A stretch of DNA of 27,137 nucleotides from the IMG/VR virus record IMGVR_UViG_3300043786_000408, positions 1 to 27,137 of that record. One strand, written 5' to 3'. The DNA is from a virus. Shown one piece after another: positions 5,683 to 13,155 of this stretch. The translations under genes and the position numbers were made by a program. Position 1 is the first letter of the stretch, and every line of letters starts with the position of its first letter. The notes under the pieces were generated by a model that was not told where the DNA came from, searched no databases, and worked only from the letters and a program-made list of their open reading frames with translations.

Positions 5683-6209
5683 TCGCAGGCTCCGTCGATG
5701 GCGTTGGGGCAGCAGAAGAAAAACAAGGGCTGCCCGTTGTCGCGGTTGAGCGCGTACATGAGCACCACCGTGTTGTTGGCGATGGGCTTGATCAGGTAGC
5801 CAGCGGGGATGTTGGCCGTGGTGATGCCAGGGCCCAGCGTGGTGGTGGCACCGATGATCTGCGGTCCCTCGCAGCCGTTGAACGCACGGCCGAGCGTTCC
5901 GCTGGTCAGGCTGCTCTTCCGCCGATAGTCCTTGGCTGTCTGGTAGGCGTCGGAACCGTTGACAAACGCCTCCTCCCAGTCGTACCGCCACGCCACCGGC
6001 GTGTTGGCGACGCCGCCCACCGTGGCCGTCTTGCCGCTGATAGCGGTCGAGCCCGTGATGCGGGCCACGATGAGGGTGGGGATCTTGACGCCAGCAGCGG
6101 CGGGGGTCCGCCGGTCATCGTTGTACGAGTTGACCGCGTCCGCAATGACCCGCACCTGGTTCGGAGACCAGGGACCGATCGGCCTCTTGGTTGAACCGTT
6201 GACTCTCAT
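5679..6209 (-). CDS. Unassigned late protein, possible tail-tip component (176 aa)
   Basis: 176 residues from an ATG at 6209 that overlaps the upstream stop (ATGA). After a Pro/Arg-rich N-terminus the sequence is mainly beta-like with many Thr, Gly, Ile and Val residues (e.g. VKIPTLIVARITGSTAISGK), and a Cys pair and a single Cys near the C-terminus. It comes two genes after the tape measure and directly before the membrane-protein cluster, where baseplate or tail-fibre genes normally sit. I see no known domain. Confidence 0.65.
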   Translation of the reverse strand: MRVNGSTKRPIGPWSPNQVRVIADAVNSYNDDRRTPAAAGVKIPTLIVARITGSTAISGKTATVGGVANTPVAWRYDWEEAFVNGSDAYQTAKDYRRKSSLTSGTLGRAFNGCEGPQIIGATTTLGPGITTANIPAGYLIKPIANNTVVLMYALNRDNGQPLFFFCCPNAIDGACE

Positions 6210-7105
6210 GCGAGGGTGCCAATGGTCGACGCGAACGCGCCGGTAGTTGGGAACGGCTGCCGCCAGTAGACACACATGGCGAACGCCTTGTCGCTGCTGG
6301 TGGGCGTGGATCCGCAGGTGTCAGCCTTTGCCCCGACCTGGACTTCGCGGGTGTCAGGCATTCGGGTAGCGATCTGCCGCAGGTGGTAGTTCGCGTCGTA
6401 GGCGAACGTGTACACGATCTCATACGTCGACACCCCGACGCGGCTCACCGAGCAGCCCGTGAACAGCAGCGTCTTGGCCGCGAATGAGTACGCACCGACC
6501 GAATAGGAGGCACTGTTGCGGGTGTTGATTGCAGACAGCGGCACGGTGGGCCTGCCCACGACCACGTTGCGGTATGTCACGCGGGCAATGTTCACGAAGG
6601 TGCTGATCGGCTCGCCGCCGCTGTCGACCTTGGTGCCGCCGATGTCGGTGTCCGGCGGGTTCTCGATGTTGCCGCCCGTTGGCAACGTGGCACCGACCCG
6701 CCACACGTCGACCGGCTCGCCCTGGACAGATAGTTCGACTGCGGTAAACCCGGACTGCGTCTCATTCTTCTGGTCTACTGGCGTGACCACGTTGTCCCCG
6801 ACGTTGCTGTCAAAGTTCACCGTGGCTTCCCAGACGTAGCCGCCAGCGTCCTGCTGCTTCAGGTCGAATGAGACCTGCCGCAGTCGTGTCGACCAGTAAC
6901 CGCCCAGGTCACTCAGCGCACCGGAGCCGCCGCCGAACTCCGTGGGCCCCAACTTTGTGATGATGCCCGACGCGCCCATGATCTGAGAGGAGTCGATCTG
7001 GGCCCCAGCGTCATCCCGGATCACGTAGGCCGAAGTCCCGGACCACTTTCCGCGGTCAAACTGGATCGACACGCCATCGGGCTTCTGGTTGATGATGATG
7101 GCCAT
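6206..7105 (-). CDS. Unassigned late protein directly after the tape measure (299 aa)
   Basis: 299 residues from an ATG at 7105, three bases after the tape-measure stop. The protein is beta-rich with many Gly, Thr, Val and Tyr residues. It begins MAIIINQKPDGVSIQFDRGK and shows repeated beta-strand/turn character but no recognised domain. The position right after the tape measure is where siphoviruses encode the distal tail protein. It may be a short tail-tip or hub protein. No enzymatic or carbohydrate-binding motif is visible. Confidence 0.68.
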   Translation of the reverse strand: MAIIINQKPDGVSIQFDRGKWSGTSAYVIRDDAGAQIDSSQIMGASGIITKLGPTEFGGGSGALSDLGGYWSTRLRQVSFDLKQQDAGGYVWEATVNFDSNVGDNVVTPVDQKNETQSGFTAVELSVQGEPVDVWRVGATLPTGGNIENPPDTDIGGTKVDSGGEPISTFVNIARVTYRNVVVGRPTVPLSAINTRNSASYSVGAYSFAAKTLLFTGCSVSRVGVSTYEIVYTFAYDANYHLRQIATRMPDTREVQVGAKADTCGSTPTSSDKAFAMCVYWRQPFPTTGAFASTIGTLA

Positions 7106-7107
7106 GG

Positions 7108-8172
7108 TCAGGGTGCTCCCGCGGCGGCCAGCCGCTCAGTGTTGCGGGCGATCTGGGCGGAGTAGGACTTGATCGCCTCCTGAGTCGGCATCATGCGCTC
7201 GATGCTGTTGCTGGTCATCCCGCCGATCTTGACGCCGCCAATGGCAGTGCCGATGGTTTCGACGTTGCTGAACTCAAGGGCCCGGCGAGCCGCAGCCATT
7301 GCCTCTTCGGCGTTTGCCTTGGCACGCTTCTCGGCTTGCGCTGCAGCCTCGGCCTGGGCTTCTGCGGTCAACTCGCCAAGTTCCGCAATGTAGTCCCAAG
7401 CCTCCTCGATCTCGTCCATGATCTCCTGGCCCTTCTCCAGCTCTTGCGTCCAAAACTCTTGATTCGCCAGCCGCTCTTCCTCTCGCCGCTTTGCCTCTTC
7501 GTTTGCACGCTGCACGCCAGCAAACTCCTCCCTGACGCGTTCAGCCTGCGCCCGAATCTGATCAGGGCTCAGCCCGCCCTTGAGCCCGGCCGCGTTGACC
7601 TGCTTCAGCAGGTCTTCAAGTTTGTATTGCTGTTCCAGCCGCTCCCGCTCAGCCTGGTTGATGGCCGATGCCAAAGCCTTCTGTCGCTCAAGCTGCTTGA
7701 CAATCTCACCGACTGAATTGACCGCATTTTGACGAAGTTCGGCTGCCTGCCGACTTGCCTGCTGGCGTGCCTCCTGCTCTCCACTTGCGTCATTGGACAG
7801 GCCCACGAAATCGCTTGCCTTGCCAAGGGCAGAACCGATCCAGTTTCCGACAGTGCCAGCAATCGGGACTGTTTCCAGCGTTGTCTTGAATCCCTCGCCG
7901 ATGGCGTATGCCAAGTTTGCTCCAATGTTGTCGAACATTGGCGACTTCATCCGCTCGTCAATCGTCTTCACGAGAGTGTCAGCCATCTGTGCGCCGACCA
8001 ATGCCATGACGCCCTTGCCCACACTGTCACGCCACTGCTTTCCGGCTTTCTTTAGCGACTCCTCAATGCCTTTGCTCATCGACTTGGCCTTGCCAACAGC
8101 CCGGTCCGCAGCCGACGAGAACTCGCCAATGTCAAGCGTGAGTTTGCTCTTCAGGTTTGCAATGGTCGCCAT
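7108..8172 (-). CDS. Short tail tape measure protein
   Basis: 354 residues, ATG at 8172 overlapping the TAA of the chaperone frame by one base (TAATG). The protein is helical: residues about 1-60 start with KSKLTLDIGEFSSAADRAVG, typical for tape-measure N-termini; 60-125 contains hydrophobic Gly/Ala-rich helices; about 135-300 is a long Ala/Glu/Arg/Gln coiled coil. Position directly downstream of the G/GT chaperones is diagnostic. Tape-measure length sets siphovirus tail length; at the usual ~0.15 nm per residue this predicts a tail of only about 50 nm. Many tape measures are 600-1500 residues, so this one is small, in line with the 27-kb genome. Confidence 0.8.
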   Translation of the reverse strand: MATIANLKSKLTLDIGEFSSAADRAVGKAKSMSKGIEESLKKAGKQWRDSVGKGVMALVGAQMADTLVKTIDERMKSPMFDNIGANLAYAIGEGFKTTLETVPIAGTVGNWIGSALGKASDFVGLSNDASGEQEARQQASRQAAELRQNAVNSVGEIVKQLERQKALASAINQAERERLEQQYKLEDLLKQVNAAGLKGGLSPDQIRAQAERVREEFAGVQRANEEAKRREEERLANQEFWTQELEKGQEIMDEIEEAWDYIAELGELTAEAQAEAAAQAEKRAKANAEEAMAAARRALEFSNVETIGTAIGGVKIGGMTSNSIERMMPTQEAIKSYSAQIARNTERLAAAGAP

Positions 8173-8489
8173 TACGTTGCCTTTCGTGCGATTGCCGCGC
8201 GCAGGGCAGCCAAGCCGGCGTCAGGATCGGTGCGCGGCCGCTCGTAGTACGGCATGAAGTCGGTGGGCTTGAACGCCACGCCCTTGCTGCGGTGGCAGTT
8301 GGCGACTGTCGCGGCGATGATCCCGGCGCGCAGGTCCTCACGTTGGGGCCCGACCGGACCATCGACCCGCTCGTACGCCATCCATTCGCTCAGCTCTTGG
8401 CTGCTCATGGTCGCCTCCAGTTCCGCCACCGTTCGACCCAACGCCAGCGCCAACCGAAACAGGAACTGTCTCAGCGGGCGCTCTCGGAG
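8172..8489 (-). CDS. Tail assembly chaperone T domain, made as a -1 frameshift fusion (GT)
   Basis: This frame has no good start: its first possible codon is a TTG at 8453 without a ribosome site. It stays open back through the slippery site of the upstream G gene. It contains ALGRTVAELEATMSSQELSEW and later FKPTDFMP, close to DUF4035/minor tail protein T sequences. If ribosomes slip -1 at GGGAAAC (8489-8495 complement), the product is a fusion of 113 G residues and 105 T residues, 218 aa, encoded from 8827 to 8172. In lambda the same arrangement gives gpG and gpGT, which guard the tape measure during tail assembly. Confidence 0.82.
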   Translation of the reverse strand, partial: LRERPLRQFLFRLALALGRTVAELEATMSSQELSEWMAYERVDGPVGPQREDLRAGIIAATVANCHRSKGVAFKPTDFMPYYERPRTDPDAGLAALRAAIARKAT

Positions 8490-8827
8490 TTTCCCTCCAG
8501 CTCCTCCTGGTCCTTGGCACCAAGCCCGCTAAGACGCGTCGCCACCGTGTACAGGTGGTCCACGACTTGAGCAGGCATATCGCCGATCGCGTCAACGTCG
8601 ACGCTGCTGAAGACGGGCTTGCCATCGGCGTACACGCACAGCGCCACTAGGCTTGCCCGAATGTTGCGCACCGACCTTCCCTTGGCCGAGACGATGCGCT
8701 GCTCCCATTCGTCACGCCCGGCGGCAGTGAGGCCCCGAACCTCGACCTCACCGACGCCGGGCACGTTGACCATCTCCGAAGGGACGGTCGCCCGAAGGGC
8801 CAACAGTTGGTCCCTGAGACTGCTCAT
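8471..8827 (-). CDS. Tail assembly chaperone G
   Basis: 118 residues, ATG at 8827 sharing one base with the upstream stop (TGATG). The sequence (LRATVPSEMVNVPGVGEVEVRGLT by pieces, then DEWEQRIV and a C-terminal KDQEELEGNSESAR) matches the usual phage tail chaperone layout: beta-like N-terminus and an acidic C-terminal end. It lies between tail tube and tape measure. Near its 3' end is the slippery heptamer GGGAAAC, from which a minority of ribosomes would shift into the T frame. Both G and GT would bind the tape measure before the tube polymerises. Confidence 0.82.
   Translation of the reverse strand: MSSLRDQLLALRATVPSEMVNVPGVGEVEVRGLTAAGRDEWEQRIVSAKGRSVRNIRASLVALCVYADGKPVFSSVDVDAIGDMPAQVVDHLYTVATRLSGLGAKDQEELEGNSESAR
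8489..8495 (-). promoter_or_regulatory. -1 programmed frameshift slippery site GGGAAAC
   Basis: In the G frame the bases read G GGA AAC, a perfect X XXY YYZ heptamer. Shifting back one base gives GGG AAA and enters the open T frame (next codons CTC CGA GAG). Lambda uses GGGAAAG at the same place. The G frame ends 16 bases further on. Confidence 0.88.
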
Positions 8828-9291
8828 CACGCCACGTCCGCAATGGCCACAGAGCCGTTGAGCTTGATGGTGATGCTGGCGGTCACCGACGCGTCGATAC
8901 CGGCCCGAGCGCTGAACTGCGTCACGTAGCCGGCGCACTGGACCGTGGTGCCCTTGTTGTTGGTGGCCTCACCAAACTCCAGGAGGAACGCGCGGCAGGT
9001 GTTGGCGCCGGTCAGTGTCGAGTCCAGATCATCGTAGAGCGTGGTCTGGTTGCTGCCAGTGTCGGTGTCCAGGTTGACTTCGAGGCTCAGGGTTCCCGAG
9101 TCAACCAGGCCGCCCACGAACTTGCGGAAGCGGTCCGAGAGGGTGGTCACGTCGATGGTGGTCAGGCTGATCCCGTCGACGTTCAGGCTGAGCACGTTGC
9201 CCACCAGAGTCGCCGGGGTGCCGGTGTAGGTGCAACCGGTGCCCGATGCTCCGTACTTGAGGGTGGTGCCCCACGATGCAATGGCTGGCAT
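8827..9291 (-). CDS. Major tail tube protein
   Basis: 154 residues, ATG at 9291 with AAGGAG eight bases upstream. The sequence is beta-rich and opens MPAIASWGTTLKYGASG, followed by LSLNVDGISLTTIDVTTLSD and a Gly/Thr-rich C-terminus with TASITIKLNGSVAI. This fits tube proteins of the lambda gpV class. The neighbours agree: tail terminator before it and G/GT chaperones after it. It should polymerise into stacked rings around the tape measure. Confidence 0.82.
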   Translation of the reverse strand: MPAIASWGTTLKYGASGTGCTYTGTPATLVGNVLSLNVDGISLTTIDVTTLSDRFRKFVGGLVDSGTLSLEVNLDTDTGSNQTTLYDDLDSTLTGANTCRAFLLEFGEATNNKGTTVQCAGYVTQFSARAGIDASVTASITIKLNGSVAIADVA

Positions 9292-9303
9292 GTCTGTGTC
9301 TCC

Positions 9304-9780
9304 TTATGGTGCAGGCGGCAGGCCGCCCTGGTAGATGGTTGAGGGTGTCACTGCGTCGCTGCGGTAGTACGCATCGACGCCTACAGAAGTCACGTGATAG
9401 CCCGCCTCGTCGCCCTCGGCGCCCGAGTCGTAGGTGGTGTTCTCGCGGGCCACACGGATCTCCATGACAGTGGTGCTCCGGCTGGTTCCGGCGGCGCCGT
9501 GGATGCCCTTGCGGACAGCCTCGGCCAAGGCAAGGCTGGCCTTCGCCGTGGTGGCGATGCAGTCGATGTCAACGCTCAGCCGCCGCAGGCGATCGGTGCG
9601 GTCGATAGCCGGGCTCACGTCGGAGTTGTCGTTGTACTCCAGCACGATGCACGGATAGCCGGTCACGTCTCGGTACGACACGAATATGCGAGCGTTCAAC
9701 GGGGTGGTCCCGACCAGGCTCACCACGCTGCTGTTGGACAGCAATGCATCCCGAACGACTGCAGCGATGGTCGCGCTCAT
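9304..9780 (-). CDS. Tail terminator / DUF3168-like tail completion protein
   Basis: 158 residues from an ATG at 9780 overlapping the upstream stop (ATGA). N-terminal helix (AAVVRDALLSNSSVVSLVG) then a strand-rich part with ARIFVSYRDV and YPCIVLEYN, then helices with KASLALAEAVRKGIHG. This order is typical of tail terminator proteins that cap the finished tube and join it to the head. Position between the gp10-like neck protein and tail tube matches HK97-type phages. Confidence 0.72.
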   Translation of the reverse strand: MSATIAAVVRDALLSNSSVVSLVGTTPLNARIFVSYRDVTGYPCIVLEYNDNSDVSPAIDRTDRLRRLSVDIDCIATTAKASLALAEAVRKGIHGAAGTSRSTTVMEIRVARENTTYDSGAEGDEAGYHVTSVGVDAYYRSDAVTPSTIYQGGLPPAP

Positions 9781-10376
9781 GTTGCCTGCCTCACCCCAGC
9801 ACGTCGAGCGGCATTTGCCGCGGCCTTCTCAATCATCGGCGGCAGCCGCGTTGAGAGCATTTGACTGGCTGTCGCCGAGAACGCCTTGAGGATGTTGATG
9901 CCACGCATCCAGCCGCGGTACTGGTTGCTGGTCTGGTACGTCTTTCCGCCCTTGCGCTTGATGCTCTGGGTCCGCTTGCGGCCAGACTCCATCAGGTGAA
10001 CAGCCTCGCCCCAAGCCTTGACCCGCAGCACGAATGCCTGCTGGTCCTTCGATCGCTTGACCTTGAAACCGAAGCCCGACTTCAGCAGCGCCTTCAGCGT
10101 TCGAGCCCGGCTGAACCCCACGGGCTTGCCGCGCTTGGTGTTCCGGTTCCACCAGCGATGCTGCAGGGCCTTTGCCGTGCTCTCGCCATCATGCTTGGCA
10201 GGGGCATCGTTGTAGTGCCGCACCAGGGCGTCCCGGGTCGGCGTGCCGATCTCGCGCAGCGTTGACAGGATTGCCTTGGACAGGTCCTCATCGACCATGT
10301 TTCGGATGGCCTTTTCCATCTCTGGAATGCCTTGGACCAGGTAATCCTTGAGCTGGGATCGCGGGAAATCGCCCAT
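9777..10376 (-). CDS. HK97 gp10-like neck / tail completion protein
   Basis: 199 residues, ATG at 10376, three bases after the upstream stop. Basic and helical, with a region rich in Lys/Arg (GFKVKRSKDQQAFVLRVKAW) and a C-terminal helix ending in ARRAGVRQAT. It lies between the head-closure protein and the tail terminator, the usual place of HK97 gp10-type proteins. Sequence alone gives moderate support; the assignment rests largely on order. Confidence 0.62.
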   Translation of the reverse strand: MGDFPRSQLKDYLVQGIPEMEKAIRNMVDEDLSKAILSTLREIGTPTRDALVRHYNDAPAKHDGESTAKALQHRWWNRNTKRGKPVGFSRARTLKALLKSGFGFKVKRSKDQQAFVLRVKAWGEAVHLMESGRKRTQSIKRKGGKTYQTSNQYRGWMRGINILKAFSATASQMLSTRLPPMIEKAAANAARRAGVRQAT

Positions 10377-10379
10377 GGG

Positions 10380-10724
10380 TCACGTCACGATCTGCCTGCA
10401 GACCAGGTCGAGGTACTGACGCCGTTCCTGCCAGTCGATGGCGGTGACAACCTCCCAAGTGGTCTGCACCTTGCCCTGCTCCTGGGCCACCGTCCGCAAC
10501 TGGGATCGGTGCGTGATATCCGGGTGCCAGCGGGTGCGGATCTTGTGCGTCACGATCTGATTCAGCTGGCGATGGTTCATTCGCTCATCCGCGCTCGCCT
10601 CGTTGATCGCAGCCATCACGGTCAGCGTGCTGGTGGCCTTGCTGCTGGTGACCTGTCCGAACTCGTCGGTCGAGTCGGTCGGGTTGTAGACAGCCAGTGG
10701 CGTCCGCATGTAGCCCGGGTTCAT
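10380..10724 (-). CDS. Head closure / head-tail joining protein
   Basis: 114 residues from an ATG at 10724 overlapping the upstream stop (ATGA). It contains the pattern of phage head-tail joining proteins of the SPP1 gp16 type: a short N-terminus with MRTPLAVYNPT, a DEFGQV turn, RMNHRQLNQIVTHKIRTRWH (a strand common in the family) and a C-terminal beta region with DWQERRQYLDLVCRQI. It should close the portal-adaptor channel. Confidence 0.78.
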   Translation of the reverse strand: MNPGYMRTPLAVYNPTDSTDEFGQVTSSKATSTLTVMAAINEASADERMNHRQLNQIVTHKIRTRWHPDITHRSQLRTVAQEQGKVQTTWEVVTAIDWQERRQYLDLVCRQIVT

Positions 10725-11317
10725 GCGTACTCCCCGCTGTGGTACTGGACGATCAGACGCTGCACGGTCATCGGGACCTCGTAGAGCTGCGTCGGGCCCA
10801 CGGCCGTGCGGTTGTCGTACAGATGCGTCGCCTGCAGCAGGGCTGCGTGCCGCAAGGCTGCTGGCACGTTCGACGCCGACGCCCCGTAGCCCGCGACGAA
10901 ATTGACCGTTACGTCCAGGGCGCCGGTGCCCTGGGTGGCTGGCCAGCTCTCGGTGCTCTTCAACACGACCCGGCCGACGCCGTTCACCGAGTAGGTGTGG
11001 TACACGGTCGCGGCCAGCGTTTGGGTCGACCCGGCAGAGTCGGTGTAGGTCACGCTAGTGACGCTGGAGAGTGGCGACCGCGGCAGGATGATCTCGCCAT
11101 CCTCGGGGAATCGCTCCAGCTGATACGCGAAACTGCGATTGATCAGGGCCCGGCGTGTCTCGTGCTCGATGATCTGCGTGGCCGTGGTGATGAGCGTGCT
11201 CAGGTAGGTGTCGTCCTGGCTGTGATAAATCCGGGCGTGGGTCTTTACGTCGGACGCGGAAATGGCAGGCGACGAAGCACCCGTATCAGACAGGGTTGTG
11301 CGCATGTTCTGGTTCAT
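10721..11317 (-). CDS. Head-tail adaptor (gp6/gp15-like connector)
   Basis: 198 residues. I chose the ATG at 11317 because it overlaps the upstream stop as ATGA; a TTG two codons upstream is less likely. The N-terminal helical part ASDVKTHARIYHSQDDTYLS, followed by LITTATQIIEHETRRALI, is the signature of phage gp6-like connectors, and it ends with a helix ALRHAALLQATHLYDNRTAV and VQRLIVQYHS. These proteins form a ring under the portal. Confidence 0.83.
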   Translation of the reverse strand: MNQNMRTTLSDTGASSPAISASDVKTHARIYHSQDDTYLSTLITTATQIIEHETRRALINRSFAYQLERFPEDGEIILPRSPLSSVTSVTYTDSAGSTQTLAATVYHTYSVNGVGRVVLKSTESWPATQGTGALDVTVNFVAGYGASASNVPAALRHAALLQATHLYDNRTAVGPTQLYEVPMTVQRLIVQYHSGEYA

Positions 11318-11616
11318 GCCCAAACCCTCATCGGCACCGCAGGCGGCGGGTTAAGGATCGGCAGTTCCTCCAGCACCTCCGGCGGCAGTTCACCCGCTAC
11401 CCGCAGGTTTGCGTGGAACCGAGCATCCGTGACAGGCTCGCCGTCCACGATGCGAGTCACCGGGCCGATCCAGCCGAGATCAAGCCGGATGCCGTTGTAG
11501 TCGATCACAGTGCCGTCGATGATCTGCCCGTCCACGTTCGGGATCGTGATGCCTGCGGCGAGGAACGCATTCGCCATCGCGGCCTCGGTGGTGGTGCGTA
11601 GGTAGTAGTCGCTCAT
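11314..11616 (-). CDS. Hypothetical head-module protein (100 aa)
   Basis: 100 residues, ATG at 11616 overlapping the upstream stop (ATGA). Mixed helix at 10-22 (TEAAMANAFLAAGIT) then strands with IIDGTVIDYNGIRLDLGWIG and a proline-rich C-terminus (PILNPPPAVP). It lies between the lectin-like protein and the head-tail adaptor. No family recognised; a minor structural protein is the simplest guess. Confidence 0.6.
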   Translation of the reverse strand: MSDYYLRTTTEAAMANAFLAAGITIPNVDGQIIDGTVIDYNGIRLDLGWIGPVTRIVDGEPVTDARFHANLRVAGELPPEVLEELPILNPPPAVPMRVWA

Positions 11617-12896
11617 GTAACCAGTCCGTTTAGGGTTGCGTTGGGCAATCGCTGCGGCCAGAACTTCAGCGTCCTTATGTGCATGAAGTTGTCGGCGTTC
11701 GGATTGAAGATGATCTTGTCCGCGTCGAAGCCGCTGCCCAGTGCCGTGGTCGTGGTTTCCGATCCGATAGTCGTGCCGGTGTTGACGTACATGGCGGAGT
11801 TGCCTGTCTTCACGGCGAGCGCGTGCTTGAACACGGTATTTACGGTTGCGTTCGTGGCTGGCGACGCCGTGAAGTCATACAGAGCGACCGCATTAGCACG
11901 AATCACGCTGCCTGTCGTGACATAGCCACGCGATCTTGATGTGCTGCCGCTATTGCGATTCAACCACAAGAATTGATTGGTCGCCGGAGATCGCGTGATG
12001 TCGCCAGTCCACAGCACGGTGAACTCCGACTGATTAGCGGGCCACCATGAGGAGAAGTTGGTTCCCGTAATGTCGCACGAATCCGCCGCTCGCTGCACGG
12101 TGCTTGTGCCCGTAGGGATGTACGAGGTGGCAGCGGATGAGGCTTCTAGTTGTGCGCCCCAAACGGTCATCGAGTTGGTGTTGTCACCGACCCAGTTCGT
12201 TGCCGGATCTTGCTCGGTGTTTTGCACTACCAGCCAAACATCGGTACTGGTTAGCGATGCCGTCCATGTCATCGTGACGCGATACCACCCATTCGCATAG
12301 GGCGTGATGGTCCGCGTGTTGGTGATGCCATAGCCCGACGATGAATTGCCGGCCAGATTGAACGAAGCACGAGTCTGCGGCCCTGTCGTGACCAATCCAA
12401 GAACGCCATATCCTGATGGCTTGGCAAAAACCGACATCGTGTAGGTCGTGCCGCTCACAATCGTGTTCGCGCCGGTTCCCAGATAATGCAAGCCGCTCGT
12501 CGTGTTCGGGATCAACTTGACCGCAGTAGTTGCGCCGTCAGGAGATGATTGGCCTGTCCATCCGGTCGTGTTCAGATTGGTTCGCACACCGTAACCCGGG
12601 AATGTTGCCGTGCCCATGTCCTCGCTTCGTGGCAGCAGGTTCGTGACGCTGCCCTCCAGAAGCAGCCCGCGAGGAGCGAGCGTGGTCGGGTCGTAGTCGA
12701 AGCGGGCTTTCGTCGGATCGTTCGTCGCCGCAGCCGTGACCTGCTGAACCAGCCCGCTGGAATTGATGAACGTGGCGATGCTGTTTCTCGTGTAGGTGAA
12801 CCGCGAGTCCAGCGATGACATCGTGGTGAAGTCCAGCGACAGCGTGGAGCCGTCGCCGCGACGCAGCATGAAGGGCGCGAACTTGCTGGCCTTCAT
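11613..12896 (-). CDS. Lectin-like structural protein in the head module (head fibre/decoration candidate)
   Basis: 427 residues, ATG at 12896 overlapping the upstream stop (ATGA). An N-terminal section has the widespread phage fibre motif LDSRFTYTRNSIATF, then TTLAPRGLLLEGSVTNLLPR. A jelly-roll-like carbohydrate-binding section follows, with SGTTYTMSVFAKPSG, GWYRVTMTWTA and the very common end VWGAQLEASSAATSYIP. The C-terminal part (about 280-427) resembles a ConA/LamG-like lectin fold. Such proteins often occur as tail fibres, but here the gene lies between the capsid and connector genes, so a capsid-bound fibre or decoration protein is more likely. Confidence 0.75.
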   Translation of the reverse strand: MKASKFAPFMLRRGDGSTLSLDFTTMSSLDSRFTYTRNSIATFINSSGLVQQVTAAATNDPTKARFDYDPTTLAPRGLLLEGSVTNLLPRSEDMGTATFPGYGVRTNLNTTGWTGQSSPDGATTAVKLIPNTTSGLHYLGTGANTIVSGTTYTMSVFAKPSGYGVLGLVTTGPQTRASFNLAGNSSSGYGITNTRTITPYANGWYRVTMTWTASLTSTDVWLVVQNTEQDPATNWVGDNTNSMTVWGAQLEASSAATSYIPTGTSTVQRAADSCDITGTNFSSWWPANQSEFTVLWTGDITRSPATNQFLWLNRNSGSTSRSRGYVTTGSVIRANAVALYDFTASPATNATVNTVFKHALAVKTGNSAMYVNTGTTIGSETTTTALGSGFDADKIIFNPNADNFMHIRTLKFWPQRLPNATLNGLVT

Positions 12897-13093
12897 CGCC
12901 GCGCCCCCTTCTTTGCAGCCCGGCAGCATTCGGGCTTCACGCATGCCTCCGGCTGGTCCGGGTGGAAGTCAGCACGCTCGGCCCAGCCGAGGGACAAAAA
13001 CTCGATGGCACGGGCATCGGGCAGGTCGTAGACCAGACCCTCGCCGTAGCCCTCGCTAGCCATCCCGACGGTCTGCAGCATCTTGACCTTCAT
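12893..13093 (-). CDS. Hypothetical small head-module protein (66 aa)
   Basis: 66 residues. The ATG at 13093 is chosen because GAGGAC lies just upstream; the open frame extends to 13150, but that part runs through a perfect hairpin and is unlikely to be translated. The core MKVKMLQTVGMASEGYGEGL and a following DLPDARAIEFLSLGWAE resemble small phage proteins found after capsid genes. The C-terminus has Cys residues (ACVKPECC) and a basic tail. Coupled to the lectin-like gene by ATGA. Confidence 0.65.
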   Translation of the reverse strand: MKVKMLQTVGMASEGYGEGLVYDLPDARAIEFLSLGWAERADFHPDQPEACVKPECCRAAKKGARR

Positions 13094-13107
13094 CGCGTCC
13101 TCGAAAT

Positions 13108-13135
13108 CCCCTGGGGAGGTTTCCCTCCCCAGGGG
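13108..13135. terminator. 12-bp perfect hairpin after the main capsid gene
   Basis: CCCCTGGGGAGG (13108-13119), loop TTTC, CCTCCCCAGGGG (13124-13135); flanking bases add a G-U and two A-T pairs. On the minus strand it follows the capsid stop (13156-13158) and precedes the ribosome site of the next gene, and is followed by ATTTCG, too few Ts for a strong terminator. It may act as a partial terminator or as an mRNA-stabilising 3' end that sets capsid mRNA above the downstream genes. Confidence 0.65.
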
Positions 13136-13155
13136 GTTGCTGTCAGTCACTCAGA

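Noticed and set aside
8453-8489. Separate gene for the T chaperone starting at TTG 8453
   Set aside because: No Shine-Dalgarno there, while the same frame runs back to a perfect slippery heptamer in the G gene.
13094-13150. Longer N-terminus for the small head-module protein
   Set aside because: The extra 19 codons lie mostly in a perfect hairpin and lack a ribosome site; the ATG at 13093 has one.
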